Source: Takashimella koratensis (taxonomy: Eukaryota > Basidiomycota > Tremellomycetes > Trichosporonales > Tetragoniomycetaceae). Taken from it: a DNA stretch of 64,000 nucleotides. The position numbers and the translations under genes are program-made. The notes under the pieces are model-generated. The model was not told the origin of the DNA. It worked only from the letters and a program-made list of their open reading frames with translations, and did not search any database. Every line of letters starts with the position of its first letter. The stretch's first letter is position 1. The stretch covers positions 434,001 through 498,000 of the forward strand of contig BCKT01000006.1 in NCBI GenBank assembly GCA_003116875.1, read 5' to 3'. Below, one piece after another: positions 49,790 through 60,851 of the stretch.

Positions 49790-51637
49790 ATGTCCACCTC
49801 GGGCTCGGCGGGCAAACCAGCCAGTTCCAACTCCAGCACCGCCCGGTCCGGTCCTATCTCGCTCCGTGGCTGCTCGGGTCTCGTGATTCGGTGTTTCAGA
49901 CGAGTCGAGCTCTTCGCGGACGCTCTGACGGGTGCTGCGGGCCCTGTATTCGTCGTTCTGTGTTGGTTCTTGATCGTCCTTGGCGGTGTCGTCTTTTGTA
50001 AGCGTCATTCGTCGTTCACAGCGTCATTTATCTTTCACTTCCTCCATCATCTCCAAAATCACCCTCTCTGAGATCTTCCAACTAAATCTCATCATAGTCG
50101 ACGTAATCGCCCGTTCCCTCACCCTCATCCCGTTATTACTCCTCTCCCCAATATACATCCTCGTCCCACTCAACCTCTATGCGCAATACTACCTCGTCAC
50201 CACCGTTCGACCGGGTTACCCATCCCCCAAGGCGGCAGGGGACGACCGGTGGAATGCTCCGAACCCGCGTAGCGTCTGGGCGCCGGAGAGGTGGGGGTGG
50301 GAGAAAAAGAGAACGTTGACGGGTGGGTCGGGAGTAGGAGGGTTGAGTGGGGAAGGAAGGAGAGTAAGGAGGTGTAGGAAGTGCGATGGGCCAAAACCGG
50401 AGGTGAGTAGACGTGGCCTGTATCGTTGTGAAAGGAGAAGAGGATAGGGTAGAGTAGTAGCTGACCAAGCGTCGATAGCGGACACACCATTGCTCTGTTT
50501 GTAAACGATGCGTTTTGCTCATGGATCACCACTGTCCCTGTAAGCTGATTCACTCATTCACCATGACCAGAGCTGACGTGTTGTCCAGGGATCAATGCAT
50601 GCGTGTGTACCTACCATCCTGAACCTCGCACTCTTCCTGAGTTCGCATTGACTGGGCCGGGCTGACACTGACACGCGCTAGATAGGTTGGACTACATAAC
50701 CAGCGTCATTTCGTTCTCTTCATGTCAGTCAGCTGATGACATCTTTTCCAAAGGTAGATCCAGAACTGACAAGTCACAGGGCTTGGCTTGCTATCGCTTG
50801 CTTTGTTGTCTCTATCTTGGGGTACAATCACTTCTGGGACTCTCTCAACACCCGATCGGATGTAAGCAACCCCTCTTTCTCCTCCTTGACTCATTCCTCC
50901 ACTTGTAACCTCTCTACCCACTCTGATCACTGATCATACCCTTTACCCCAGTGGCCAGCTTGGTCTCCACGACTTGCTTTCACCCTCGTCTACATCCTCT
51001 CCTTGGCTATCGGAATCGCAGTTGGCGTTCTGTGCAGCTGGCACCTCTTCATGGTCTCGAGCGGGGAAACGACAATTGAATCGCATGATAATGCCTACCT
51101 TGAGAAGAAGGCGCGTGACGAAGGGATGGTGAGTTGGTTCGGTGGTGACGTACCTGTATAACTATTTTCTTTGTGAGAGAGTGTGACGGTCGCTGAAAAG
51201 TGCACAGATTTACTTGAATCCTTACGACCTGGGTCGGAGACGGAATCTCGAGCTGTTTTTCAACATTGGTTCTGGCGGATAGTAAGTCCCTTTACGCATC
51301 ACATTCTCCATCTCAACTTCTCCTTCCGCGACGCGATCACTTACCCTCTTTTAGCCCAACAACGACTCTCCTCTTCCCTTTACGCATCCCCCCATATTCT
51401 AACGGGTGGTCATTCCCGCGCCGATCGCTTCCCTCTCACTCAAATGTTGGTCAAGTACCCGACCTGCATGCGCCCGAGCTCGCTGACGGCTTGGTCCGCG
51501 CGGAGAACGGGAGCGGAAACGGAGGCGGAGGAGATGCAAGTGGGGGGCCAGGGGGACTAGGGAGGTATGTGATGGGTGACGAAGAAGGCTTGACGGATGA
51601 CGAAGAGGGCGGAGGCGGGTTTTGGGAGGGGGCGTAG
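49790..51637 (+). CDS. DHHC-type protein S-acyltransferase
   Basis: A membrane enzyme that palmitoylates cysteines of other proteins (family knowledge). Nine exons (49790..49997, 50098..50402, 50479..50539, 50589..50602, 50686..50723, 50780..50861, 50952..51128, 51208..51281, 51355..51637) give 413 residues. Two N-terminal membrane segments are followed by the Cys-rich domain: [18 protein letters not shown], then KRC and DHHCPWINACVG with the catalytic DHHC. Two more membrane segments follow ([27 protein letters not shown]), then [16 protein letters not shown], similar to the TTxE/NPYD end region of the family. The tail is Gly-rich. Exon 4 is only 14 nt and sits inside the catalytic domain. 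The acceptor of exon 2 was chosen for phase and could differ. Confidence 0.88.
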
Positions 51638-52217
51638 GATATCCTACTGGGTTGGGAAAAAGAGCAAAGGAAGAGAGACCATGGGTCGTGGTGAAGAGTT
51701 GAGAGTTGATATTTTGGGCTTGATCATGTCGCTCTTGGCTCTCTGTTACGATTTGCGTTAAAATGACAGGTGATGACCCAAGGCTCGCGACATTGTTCAT
51801 AGACGCATGTGATTTGGTCACGATCACGATCACGATCATGATAATGTTCTAAACCATCCACGCCACTGGACCTCGGCACAACGGCCGAATCAGGCCTATC
51901 AGCAAACCTGATATCGTGAGCGATCAGTGTGCATTAGTGAATCGCACTTGGACCAGAGCGGCCACGTTGGGTAGGGTCAAAAGATGGACTACATACAGTA
52001 CGACTGTCCCCGACAGCCTTGAAGATGAAACACTAGGTGAAAGATGAAGTGAGAAGATGGTAAAGTATAACAAAAGAAATGTCCTGGCGAAATACCCAAA
52101 CCTATCCCTGGATCCTAGACCTCTACCTAACCCATCTACAGTAAATACCCACTCGCTTCTGTCTTCACAATCCTCTTGACCAAATAGACACGACTTCTCG
52201 CCAATCTGTGTTTTGGT
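51638..52217. other. Convergent 3' region
   Basis: 580 bp. A short GATCAC repeat (four copies, near 51817-51840) is present; no gene seen. Confidence 0.35.
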
Positions 52218-53091
52218 TTAGATGACCATAACCAACGCTCCCGCTGCGATAGCAAGTACTAAACACGCCGCCACGCTAACACCGGTCGCAGCTGCTCTCC
52301 GACTGGCTCCGGAGGTGGCTACCTCCGTGTTCGCGTTGATCCCGTACACCCCAGAGACGGTAGCTGCGACCGCCAAGGCAGAGTTGGTTTGGCTAGCGAG
52401 GACGACGTTGACTGAGGATTGATACGATGCGTAGTTGGCGATCCTGGAGGAACGGGGTGGGTCAGTAAGGATAGCTCCTAGAATGAAATGAAAGGGAAGA
52501 AGAAGAAGAAGGAAGAGCAGATGAAACAAGAAGAGGACAAGGAGAAGGATGACTTACGTCCCAGCAGGAATTGATTTAGTGACAGAGGTAATAGCAGCAG
52601 AGAACACGTCGCTGAAAGTGTCAGCAAGCGAATCAAAGGCAATAACGAGGCATCATGATCCAGACCTGACCAAGGCCCGTGGCTCTTTCAACTTACGTTT
52701 TGGACGATGCAGTAGTGATCGCGGTGTTGGCGTTCCCACCACCAGCCGCGGCGCCCGCTGCCCCACCCTTGACGCCTACTGTCGTCCTGCAACGCGTCAG
52801 GCCGGAAACTTTCACCAAAGTATGAGACCGTAGCAAGCGCGATTCCAGGAGAAGGCAGGGATCGGGGATGACTTACAAGACCATCGTCCATGTCTCGTCC
52901 CATTGATCAACAGATACGGTCTCGATGAGTGTTTGACCGCCCTGGAAGTTTGTCAGCATAGGGTAGGAGAGGGAAACATTGGGTGGTGGAGGGAAGGAGA
53001 GAAGACTCACAACGGTGGTGGTGAACTTTTGAGCATGGGCGAAGAGGGCGAAGAAGGAGAGAAGTGCGAGGAGGGGAATGGTGGTGAACAT
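52218..53091 (-). CDS. Small secreted GPI-type cell-surface protein
   Basis: No specific family recognised. Exons 53091..53011, 52941..52877, 52786..52697, 52611..52558 and 52443..52218 give 171 residues. The N-terminus MFTTIPLLALLSFFALFAHA is a signal peptide with probable cleavage after AHA. The mature part is Ser/Thr/Ala/Gly-rich with few charged residues. The C-terminus has a small-residue site (SGAS), two Arg, and then a hydrophobic tail (ATGVSVAACLVLAIAAGAL) with no cytosolic extension, as for GPI anchoring. It is probably wall- or membrane-attached. The five-exon structure is supported by phase at every junction. Confidence 0.7.
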
Positions 53092-54071
53092 GGCGGGAAG
53101 AAGGGCGGAGGGGGATGTGTGGGAGAAGAGTATGGACAGGTCGCAAGGCGGTGTCGGTGAGAGGTGGTCGGTGCTGTGTGGAGGCAGCGGAGACGGCAGT
53201 CGCAGTCGGCAGTTGGGTGTTCGTTGAAAGTGGATCGTCGATCTGCTCGGCGAAACAGACGAGACGCGACAAATCGGATCAACGAAGGAAGAAAGGCAAA
53301 GAAACGTTGTCGCTTGGAACCAGCCAGCGACCTTGTAGCGAGTGTATAGACAAAGCTTGTTGTGTGGGTGGGTTTTGGTGCTAGCGCTAGCTGCGGGGTA
53401 CTGAACGAATGTACTGTATGAATGAAAGAGAATCAAGGATTGTGAGGTAGGTTGTGGTGGTTTGTTTGGAATGTTAGCGTTTGGCGTCGGTTCCTCCCCA
53501 AAACCAGAAACGTACAAAAACAGAAGGGTGGCAGGGATTTTAAGCTCGGAGAAAGGGGAGAACAAAGTCAGACGCGTCTTTGCTTCACAACGTGCGTCCT
53601 GACTCCAAGACCCTGGACCGCCACAGGGGTGCCACGGACCGAATTTTGGGCCCCTTGTCGATCTTGATGATCTCGGGATGCATCTAGTCCCCCCGGTGTA
53701 CTCGATAGCAAAGATATCAAGCTCGTGAGAGGGTACTCAGCACTCAACACTTCAGCAGGCATATCCCATAGCGGTCAGTGTCCTACACAGTGTCCTTCCG
53801 CAGTAGATACTGAGAACACACAGCGAGAGAGAGGTGGCGCAACGGCGTTGATCGCCAATCACTAAGACAATCAGCTGTAGTCGCACCTGACCAAAAGCAC
53901 CGATCACACCGACTCTCTATTTCTCTTTCTCCTTCATATTCGCTCGTCAACAAGTAACCCACCTCTCACCTCCCACCTCTCACAGCCCAAAGCTCACTGC
54001 CCAACGCCGAAGCCGACTGTTTATCGCGAAGCATCTCGACCCGCGGCCTGTGTTGAGCTGAGTATGGAATC
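53092..54071. promoter_or_regulatory. Divergent region between the GPI-type and DUF3253 genes
   Basis: Nearly 1 kb with no supportable coding sequence. It probably holds both promoters and 5' UTRs. Confidence 0.35.
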
Positions 54072-54638
54072 ATGGTCAGTACTCGACGGAGCGGCGAGGT
54101 CGCACATCGCGATATAGCGACCACGAAGAGGAAGCGGGGAGGTCATCGGGACCAGGATAGGACACCAAAGAAGCGTGGAACAGGATCCGTTCCACGCGGA
54201 GAGTCATCTCAGTCACCCTCTACTCGACAAGTTGACTCGCGTAAACGTGCTCGCCCCACCTCATCCAGTTCCTCCATTCTAGACAAACCGACCACATCCA
54301 GCCACCCCGACTCTCACACTCATCCCTCTACTTCCTCTCCCGACCTCTCCCACCCTATCCGATCCACACTGCACACCCTCCTCCTCTCCACTCGACAAGG
54401 CGGGACCGTTTGTCCCTCCTCCGTCCCTCGATCGCTACACGCGTCCTCCCCCTCTGCCTACCCAGACTGGAGAGGGCTAATGCCGAGGGTAAGAGAGGAG
54501 GTTTGGGCGTTGGTCAAGGAGAAGAGGGTGGAGGTTACTCAACGAGGTGAAAGGAGGGCGTACGAGGATAGAGATGCGTTGAAGGGGCCTATTAGAGTCA
54601 AGAAGGGGGAAAAGTGGGACGGGTGGGATGGGACGTAG
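54072..54638 (+). CDS. DUF3253-domain protein with a basic N-terminal tail
   Basis: A single exon encodes 188 residues. The first 100 are basic and Ser/Pro-rich (MVSTRRSGEVAHRD, KRKRGGHRD, TPKKRG), with nuclear-localisation-like clusters. Residues from about 100 match the DUF3253 pattern: HPIRSTLHTLLLSTRQGGTV, CPSSVPRSL, WRGLMPRVREEVWALVKEKR and VEVTQRGERR, ending GPIRVKKG. The fold is thought to be a small winged-helix-like domain of unknown role (family knowledge). The DUF is mostly seen in bacteria, where it is a short protein; here it is attached to a long basic tail. Confidence 0.7.
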   Translation: MVSTRRSGEVAHRDIATTKRKRGGHRDQDRTPKKRGTGSVPRGESSQSPSTRQVDSRKRARPTSSSSSILDKPTTSSHPDSHTHPSTSSPDLSHPIRSTLHTLLLSTRQGGTVCPSSVPRSLHASSPSAYPDWRGLMPRVREEVWALVKEKRVEVTQRGERRAYEDRDALKGPIRVKKGEKWDGWDGT

Positions 54639-54826
54639 GTACAGCAGAGGCGAAACGAGACGTAGGTAGGGTAGAGCACAGGGAAGAACAATCGTGAGAT
54701 GCAATATGCAATGCATAGAATGTCAAGAGCAACCAGGTCTCTACCACAGAGACCAAGACGAAAAGAGATATGTAGGGTATGGACCAAGTGCACCAACCGC
54801 ATCTACCGGTACCCATGTCACAAACC

Positions 54827-55811
54827 CTACTCTCCCTTGCCTTCATCCACAAAGACCCACCCCTCGCCCCACCCACCGTCCGCGGCACCAAGACTCCACC
54901 CTCCCACCCCACCCACTCCTTCCCACAGCCCCTCCACGGCGCGGCGGAACCGACCTAACACGGAGAAAGGGAAGTACAGCGGGACGTATTCGGAGACGAA
55001 GAAGTAAGCCGAGCCAGTGGTTAAGCCGGCGATGTAGCCTGCCACGATCTGCGAACGGGAGTGGTATCGCAGGTACCACCTGTGCATGTAAGTCAGGGAG
55101 TATTTGGTGGATTTTGATGATGAGTTTGAGAAGGAGAGAGAGTGGTGGAAGTGGAAGTGGAGACACGACTTACCTCGAGTACGCGACTGCCAGAGACCAC
55201 AGAACGAGACCAAAGATGTAAATCCCAGTCACGACTTTTTTCACCACCGCTCTCCTCGTCTGTGCACCTGTTGGCCGCTTTACAATTCCCGTGTCTACAG
55301 GCTGTACTTCCACTTTCCCGCTCTTCCCAAAGAACCGCATCCCACTATTCGATTTCTTCACCTCCTTCTTCTTCCCCGACTTTCCTGGACTGTCCACCTC
55401 CTTCTCCGTGCTCACTTTCATACCCTTCCCTTCTGCTGCTCTCCTCTTGGCTTGAGTGAGCGCATATCCTACTCCCCAAGCTACCAAGAACCCCGCTGCC
55501 TGAGAATGACTACTTGGCATTCCATAGCCCTCTCCGACCTCTCTCAAGACCCCTCGATACGGTCTGTCTTCCAAAAAGATCCGTTTCAATGCAAGCGAGA
55601 CGACCTCGTTCCCGACTTGCCCCAAACCAAGGGCGAGGATCGTGAGTCGGCGAGTGAAGATGAGAAGAGTAAAATAGGCGACGAAGAGGAAGATCGGGGA
55701 AAGAGAGAGGAGAGCGAGTGGGATAGAGAGACGGTGGGAGGGGTCGTACAGGATATGAGTAAGGGAGAAGGACTTGAGCGCGTCCGAGGGGTCGGAGGGG
55801 GTGAGCCGCAT
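54827..55811 (-). CDS. Dolichyldiphosphatase (PAP2 family)
   Basis: Hydrolyses dolichyl diphosphate on the luminal side of the ER, recycling the lipid carrier for N-glycosylation (family knowledge of Cax4/DOLPP1). Exons 55811..55174 and 55079..54827 give 296 residues. PAP2 motifs in order: KRIFLEDRPYRG (KxxxxxxRP), GYGMPSSHSQ (PSxH) and AYSRWYLRYHSRSQIVAG (SRx5H). The last has Gln rather than Asp, as usual in this subgroup. Four to five hydrophobic segments are visible. A basic Lys/Ser-rich insert of about 45 residues between motifs 2 and 3 makes it longer than the usual 240. Confidence 0.88.
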
Positions 55812-56196
55812 CGCGAGGGGTGGGGATGGGGAAGGGGATGAGGTGGTGGTTAATGCTGCGATGGGTTGCGGTATTCCCGTTGCCTTCTTGTCAACAGCAA
55901 AGCCAGTCTGTCAGTCACCAGGGGTTGAAACGTGCCACGTGGAGGGGTTTCATCTTGCCTGACGTGGACTTTTGAGCCAAACAGGCCTGGATAGAATTGA
56001 TACCTTTTGCCCTGAAGAGTCTTCATGTCGGCGTTTTGAAGCCATACATATAGTGCCGCGTCGGCGAAACTTTTCTTTTCATTGTGGCACTTTCATGCGA
56101 AATCCCTGTCCGTCAGCTTTCACATTTTCGTCGTCTGCCTTTAGTTGAACTTTTCGCTTTCCTCTTTCTCTCCAACCATCAACAGCATCGACAAAA
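55812..56196. promoter_or_regulatory. Divergent region between dolichyldiphosphatase and RPL37
   Basis: 385 bp with both promoters; no clear motif seen. Confidence 0.35.
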
Positions 56197-57319
56197 ATGG
56201 TATGTCCAGGTCTCACTACCCATCGCCTGCTGGTTCGAACTGTTGTACTGAGAGACGTTGTGCTGACGATTCTGTTTAGGGTAAAGTCAGTATCTCTTGA
56301 TCCTTCGCGGAAGTGTGGATGTGGTGTTGAGAGGTGGACGGACTGGGTGGTTGGAGGTGCGAGGGGATGGGCGAGGAGTGAACGATGCGTGGTTGGGACA
56401 GTTGCCATTTGACGGAAGGTCGCATTTGCTGACCTGGTCTGGCCTGCTGGCTCTTGACGCAAACAGGGTACTCCCTCCTTGTAAGTCGTTTTCTCCAAAT
56501 CTGAATCCAACTTCTTATACCTGGTTTAGCTCCAGTCTTTATCAATGCCCAAGCTGACCATGACACAGCGGTAAGCGCCACTCCAAGTCGCACACCCTCT
56601 GCAGGCGATGCGGCAACCGCTCGTTCCACAAGCAGAAGCACAGTAAGTTTTTCCCACCGACCTGAGCTTTTTTCGGGTGTTATGGGTGTCCTCGATTCGA
56701 CCAACGGCTCGACATGGTACAGGGTGGGGAAGGGGTGCAATAGAGGAAGGGAGGGTGGATGGGAGATGGTGCAGCCCGGAGGTGTCATGGAGAAGGGTGC
56801 TGGGAAGCGGGCAAAAGACGACGGCGCTGTTGTTACGCGGGTGTTGAGGTTTTCTCACACAGATGAAGGATTGAAAGGGGAGGAGTGGGCCGACGAAAAG
56901 TTTGCGCGTGCCGTCGAGCCCCATCACTACCGTCACTGAGGACACCCACCCCCAAGTCGCCTACACCATCCCTCCCTAGCAACTACTAACCATCCCCCCA
57001 GCCTGTGCTCAGTGCGGCTACCCTGCGGCCAAGCTTCGTTCGTACAACTGGGGCCTCAAGGCTAAGCGCAGAAAGACCACGTACGTTTTCCTTATCCCTC
57101 CTATCCTCTCACCACCTCATCACGCTATCCTCATTCTTCCATCCCTCATCCTCCCCACCGTCTCTCCTGTTCTTCAACCTCCTTCGTTACTCTGGATCCT
57201 ACTGACCATTCAACAGTGGTACCGGCCGCATGGCTCACCTCAAGTCGGTTAACCGCCGCTTCAAGAACGGTTTCCGTGAGGGTTCGTCCGCGACCAAGAA
57301 GACCAAGGAGTCGGCTTGA
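56197..57319 (+). CDS. RPL37: 60S ribosomal protein L37 (eL37)
   Basis: A zinc-binding component of the large ribosomal subunit (family knowledge). Exons 56197..56199, 56280..56285, 56467..56480, 56569..56642, 57002..57080 and 57217..57319 give 92 residues. The protein reads [18 protein letters not shown], then CRRC...CAQC zinc pairs, [18 protein letters not shown] and [18 protein letters not shown], all typical eL37. The first coding exon is only the ATG and the second only six nucleotides (GGT AAA), both flanked by GT and AG. The usual second residue is Thr, so the exact position of the first splice should be treated as probable. Intron 4 is 359 nt. Confidence 0.93.
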
Positions 57320-57880
57320 GCGTGTTCGATTTCGTCTTGACCGAGTACGTCGGATGAGGTGTTAGGGCGAGGAGGGTCGTCGTTGAGCTTGGCTACGTTC
57401 GTCTGTGTGATCCGTTTCTCTTGTCCAGGGCTGTGGACGGAGAAGGTGCAGCCGAAGTAGGCGCGAGCCAGATCAGTGTTTTTCTTCCCACTTCATACGA
57501 GCTCTGAACTCCAGAGCTCGGCTGGTCGCATTGCAGGATGATGATGTATTTTATTCATCGGCCACTTGATTTGTTATTTGCTGCGTTTGAGCTCGTCTGC
57601 ACATCTATATCGAGCTGATTGTTCACTTGACGATGCATGGGGACTGAGTCTTGACCAGCTTAGATCCGTTTCCCCTCTGCAATCGCAGTTTGACATGGGC
57701 TTTGCATTCTGACATCGACCATGGCTTGGGTGCAGTCACATTGGACGGGCTACAGTCTAGGCGACCTACTTCTTCCTGCTATTTACACTTCGACATCCCC
57801 ATCTCCCCCAACTTCACTCACTCTACCCACTATGCCATCATATTGCCTCCCTCCCTCCTCTTTCCTACATGCGACGCACC
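57320..57880. other. Convergent 3' region
   Basis: 561 bp between the RPL37 stop and the TFIIF alpha stop. An inverted-repeat-like AGAGCTC/GAGCTCT lies near 57510. No gene seen. Confidence 0.35.
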
Positions 57881-60554
57881 TTACATGTACTCCTTCTTCA
57901 CGCGCAACATCTTATTGCCCGACTGATCCCTCTCCGTGACGGCCTTTACATGATCCAGAAACACCTTTTGATTCCTCATCTTCCATTCTCCTGACCCTGC
58001 AATCCTCTTCGCAAACGCGTTGATCACGTCTTGCATCGGGACCAGCGGCTTCCCTTGACCTCGGAACCAGTTGACCACTTCGGATCTCGTGATCATCCCC
58101 GGGAAAGCGTCATCGGCGCCGGGAGTACCGCCGCTGCCTGCTGGAGTGGAAGGGGTAGGTGTACCCGACGCTGAGCGTTTCTTCTTCTTTCGCTCGGCGT
58201 CGGAACCGGCCAAGGACGGGGTAGGGGATCCCTCGGGCTTGCGCTTGGCGGAGCCGGGAGCAGGGCCACCCGGGGCGCCTGTGACAGAGGCCGAATCGCG
58301 CAAGGGTGACTCGGACGTCGTCTTGCGTTTCCCAGACTTGGACTTGGGCTTCGCACCGCTACCTGGAGCGGTCCCGATCATGGAACCCACAGAAGGGGCT
58401 GGAGACCCCTCGCGGCCCATCGGGGAGGCAGCGCGTCCGCTACCGCCTGCAGCATCGGGGCTTGCACCTCGCCCGGACCCGGTAGCCCCCAGTGGGCTCC
58501 CAGCTCTCGAGCGGCGGGGGCTCGCACCCCTTGACGCCGCGCGCTGGGCGAGTAGCGCCGATCCTGAACCCGGAAGCGCAGAGGACGCGCGGTCGGGGGT
58601 AGGAGGCGCGGTGCGACGGGACGGACCTGGCGAAGCAGTCGAGCGGCCCCCAGGACCACGAGAGGGAGGGCGAGAAGGCCGGTCTGCAGACCCGGGAGCT
58701 GACTTGGCGTCCTCGGCTTTCTTCTCCTTGTCCTTGTTCTCCTCCTCTTCGTCTGAGTCGTCCCATCCCTAAGGACATCAGCAGGGTTTTCTCAGAGAAA
58801 AAGGGCATCAAGCTCGGCTTGGTTCCAAGGGGAAACCGGCTCGGTAGCAGATCAAGGACTTACCGAATCACTGCTGCCGTACAGGTCATCCTCGTCTTCA
58901 CCGTTCCGCTTCCGCATCGCCTTGCGCAACTTCTTACCCGCGGACGTGAGCTTGGACGACTCTCCAAATAAGTCGTCTTCATCTTCCTGGTCCTCGCCAT
59001 TCTCGAGCTGCGGTCGATCACCAACATTTGCGTTGGCCATGCGAAACTCGCGCTTTTGTCGCTCCTGTATATCCACAAAACAGATGAATTGAGTTCTCGT
59101 CAGCCTGGTGCATTTGCTTTACCAGGTAGGAATCACCAAGACCCACCTCGTGAAGCTTTTGCTCCTCTTCTTCTTCCTCGTTACGATAAAATGTGTTCAA
59201 ATCTTCATCGTCTTGGAAATCTTCATTGACGTCGTAGTCTAGCTCTTCGTCTATTCCACCTTCCAGTCCCTGTGATAGTGTCAGCGCCTAATTTGCAAAA
59301 TCTGCCAAGGGACCGTCTATGCCTAGTGAAGGAGCTTGAACCACTCACACGACCGAGATTACGCTTCTCGCGGCGGTCATCATCCTCGAATCGCTCTCGC
59401 TTGACACGAGGAACTGCGAGTGTGCCCTTGTTGAGCCGAATCTGCTGCTCCATCCTCGACGCGCGGTCCGCCTGCCGAAGCTGGGTAAAGCCCTGCGGCT
59501 GACTAGAACCGGATCCCAAGCCGCCGCTGGGTCCGCCTGAACCAGCGTCTTCTTGCCGCGCTCCCCAGCGGTCGTGCACTTTGTACTTTGCCTGGTTCTC
59601 AAACTACGCAGACAAAAAAACAGCCCAAGCGGCAGATGTCAGTAAAGACGTCCAGCGTACACTCAAAACGAGTAGGGGAGGCTGGCAGAGGGAGGATGAT
59701 AGTCTCACGTATTTGTTCGCCTCGTCCGAGTCCATGACCTTGAACGGACGGGACGGCTCGAAGCGATACGACCTCCCCAGCGGAATAAGTGAAAAGCTCG
59801 GGCTCGTCCCGTCGTTGACCAACAACACCGTCGGGAGGGTCGAGGCCTCCATCATCCTCCCTACCCAAGTCTCTGGCTGATTCGGTTTCTCCTGTGGATC
59901 TTTTGCCTCCAACACCCATGGTACCGCCTCTTCTCTACGCAGCCTGATCACCTCGATATCCTGATGAAACACCTCTCTCGTGCTTCTTCTGCCTCTCCCC
60001 CTCCCTCCGAATCTTCCTCCTCGCCCGCTCCCTTCCGCTCCACCGACTAACGACATGTCCATCTGGTTATCCTTTCTTCGCTCTATTATCGGCTGCCCAT
60101 CTTCCCCCATCACATGGTTGCCATCCGAATCGAGCTGGTACCGACCCACAATAGCGCCAGATTCATCAGTCACGAACTGTGGGGGTGCGCGCGGGCCGGG
60201 CTGCTTGCGCGTCATGAGGATGGGTTTGGTGATTAGGGCCGGGTCAACGTCGCGCGTAGAATTAAGTCGCATGAGGTTGTAACGAAGACCCGTCGAGGCG
60301 AGGGAAGGACCAGAGAGGATCTGAATCTCAGTAATCAGGTCCGAGTTCGGCTCGGGCTTCACACCGCCGCCAGCACCGGTGATAGGGGAAGGAGAAGGCG
60401 CAGAGACCGAGGTGGACGCAGAGTTGGACGCGAGCGCGATGGTGGGGTTACTACTATTCCCTGCGTTGGCAGGAGGAGGACGAGGTCGAACAGGCGGGAC
60501 TCGCTGTTTCAGCTTGTCCTTGCGCTTGCGCAAAAAAACGCTCGCGTCGGCCAT
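57881..60554 (-). CDS. TFG1: TFIIF alpha subunit (RAP74/Tfg1)
   Basis: A general transcription factor subunit that binds RNA polymerase II (family knowledge). Exons 60554..59709, 59603..59349, 59269..59147, 59064..58864 and 58768..57881 give 770 residues. The N-terminal dimerisation domain spans about 70-320: LITEIQILSGPSLASTGLRY, NLMRLN, a GRG-rich insert, DIEVIRLRREEAVPWVLEAK, FSLIPLGRSYRFEP. A long charged, Ser/Pro-rich centre follows (EEEEEE, DEDDLYGSSDS). The C-terminal winged helix begins GMITRSEVVNWFRGQGK and ends MLRVKKEYM. It is somewhat longer than human RAP74 (517 residues). Start chosen at MADASVFLRKRK. Confidence 0.9.
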
Positions 60555-60851
60555 CGTACAAGTGTCGCAAGTAGAGTTGGACAATGGTGAGATGAAGATT
60601 GGTCAGGAGCTAGTCTAGTTCATGTCATCGTCAGTCAGTCTCACCCGGTGTCGATTTAGGGTTTCGTGCAGGTTTGTAATGATTTCGCCACCAAGCAGAA
60701 TGAGATTAGGCAGTAATTAGACTTGTCGGAATTGGATTAGGATTGGGCTTTGCCAATCCGCACAGACTGTTTACTGAATTCTTCCCATCTCTTCTTCCTC
60801 CTTCCACTGACTCATCAACCACTTGTTCCTACCTCGCCTTATCCCCTCGTC
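60555..60851. promoter_or_regulatory. Divergent region between TFG1 and the J-protein gene
   Basis: 297 bp shared by two nuclear RNA-metabolism genes. No further feature seen. Confidence 0.35.

Noticed and set aside
49546..50001. Open frame starting MSRQETEVQPAHKTD upstream of the DHHC gene
   Set aside because: It reads through TCAC/GTC/GAC repeats and runs in a different frame from the DHHC first exon. The protein is repetitive and unsupported.
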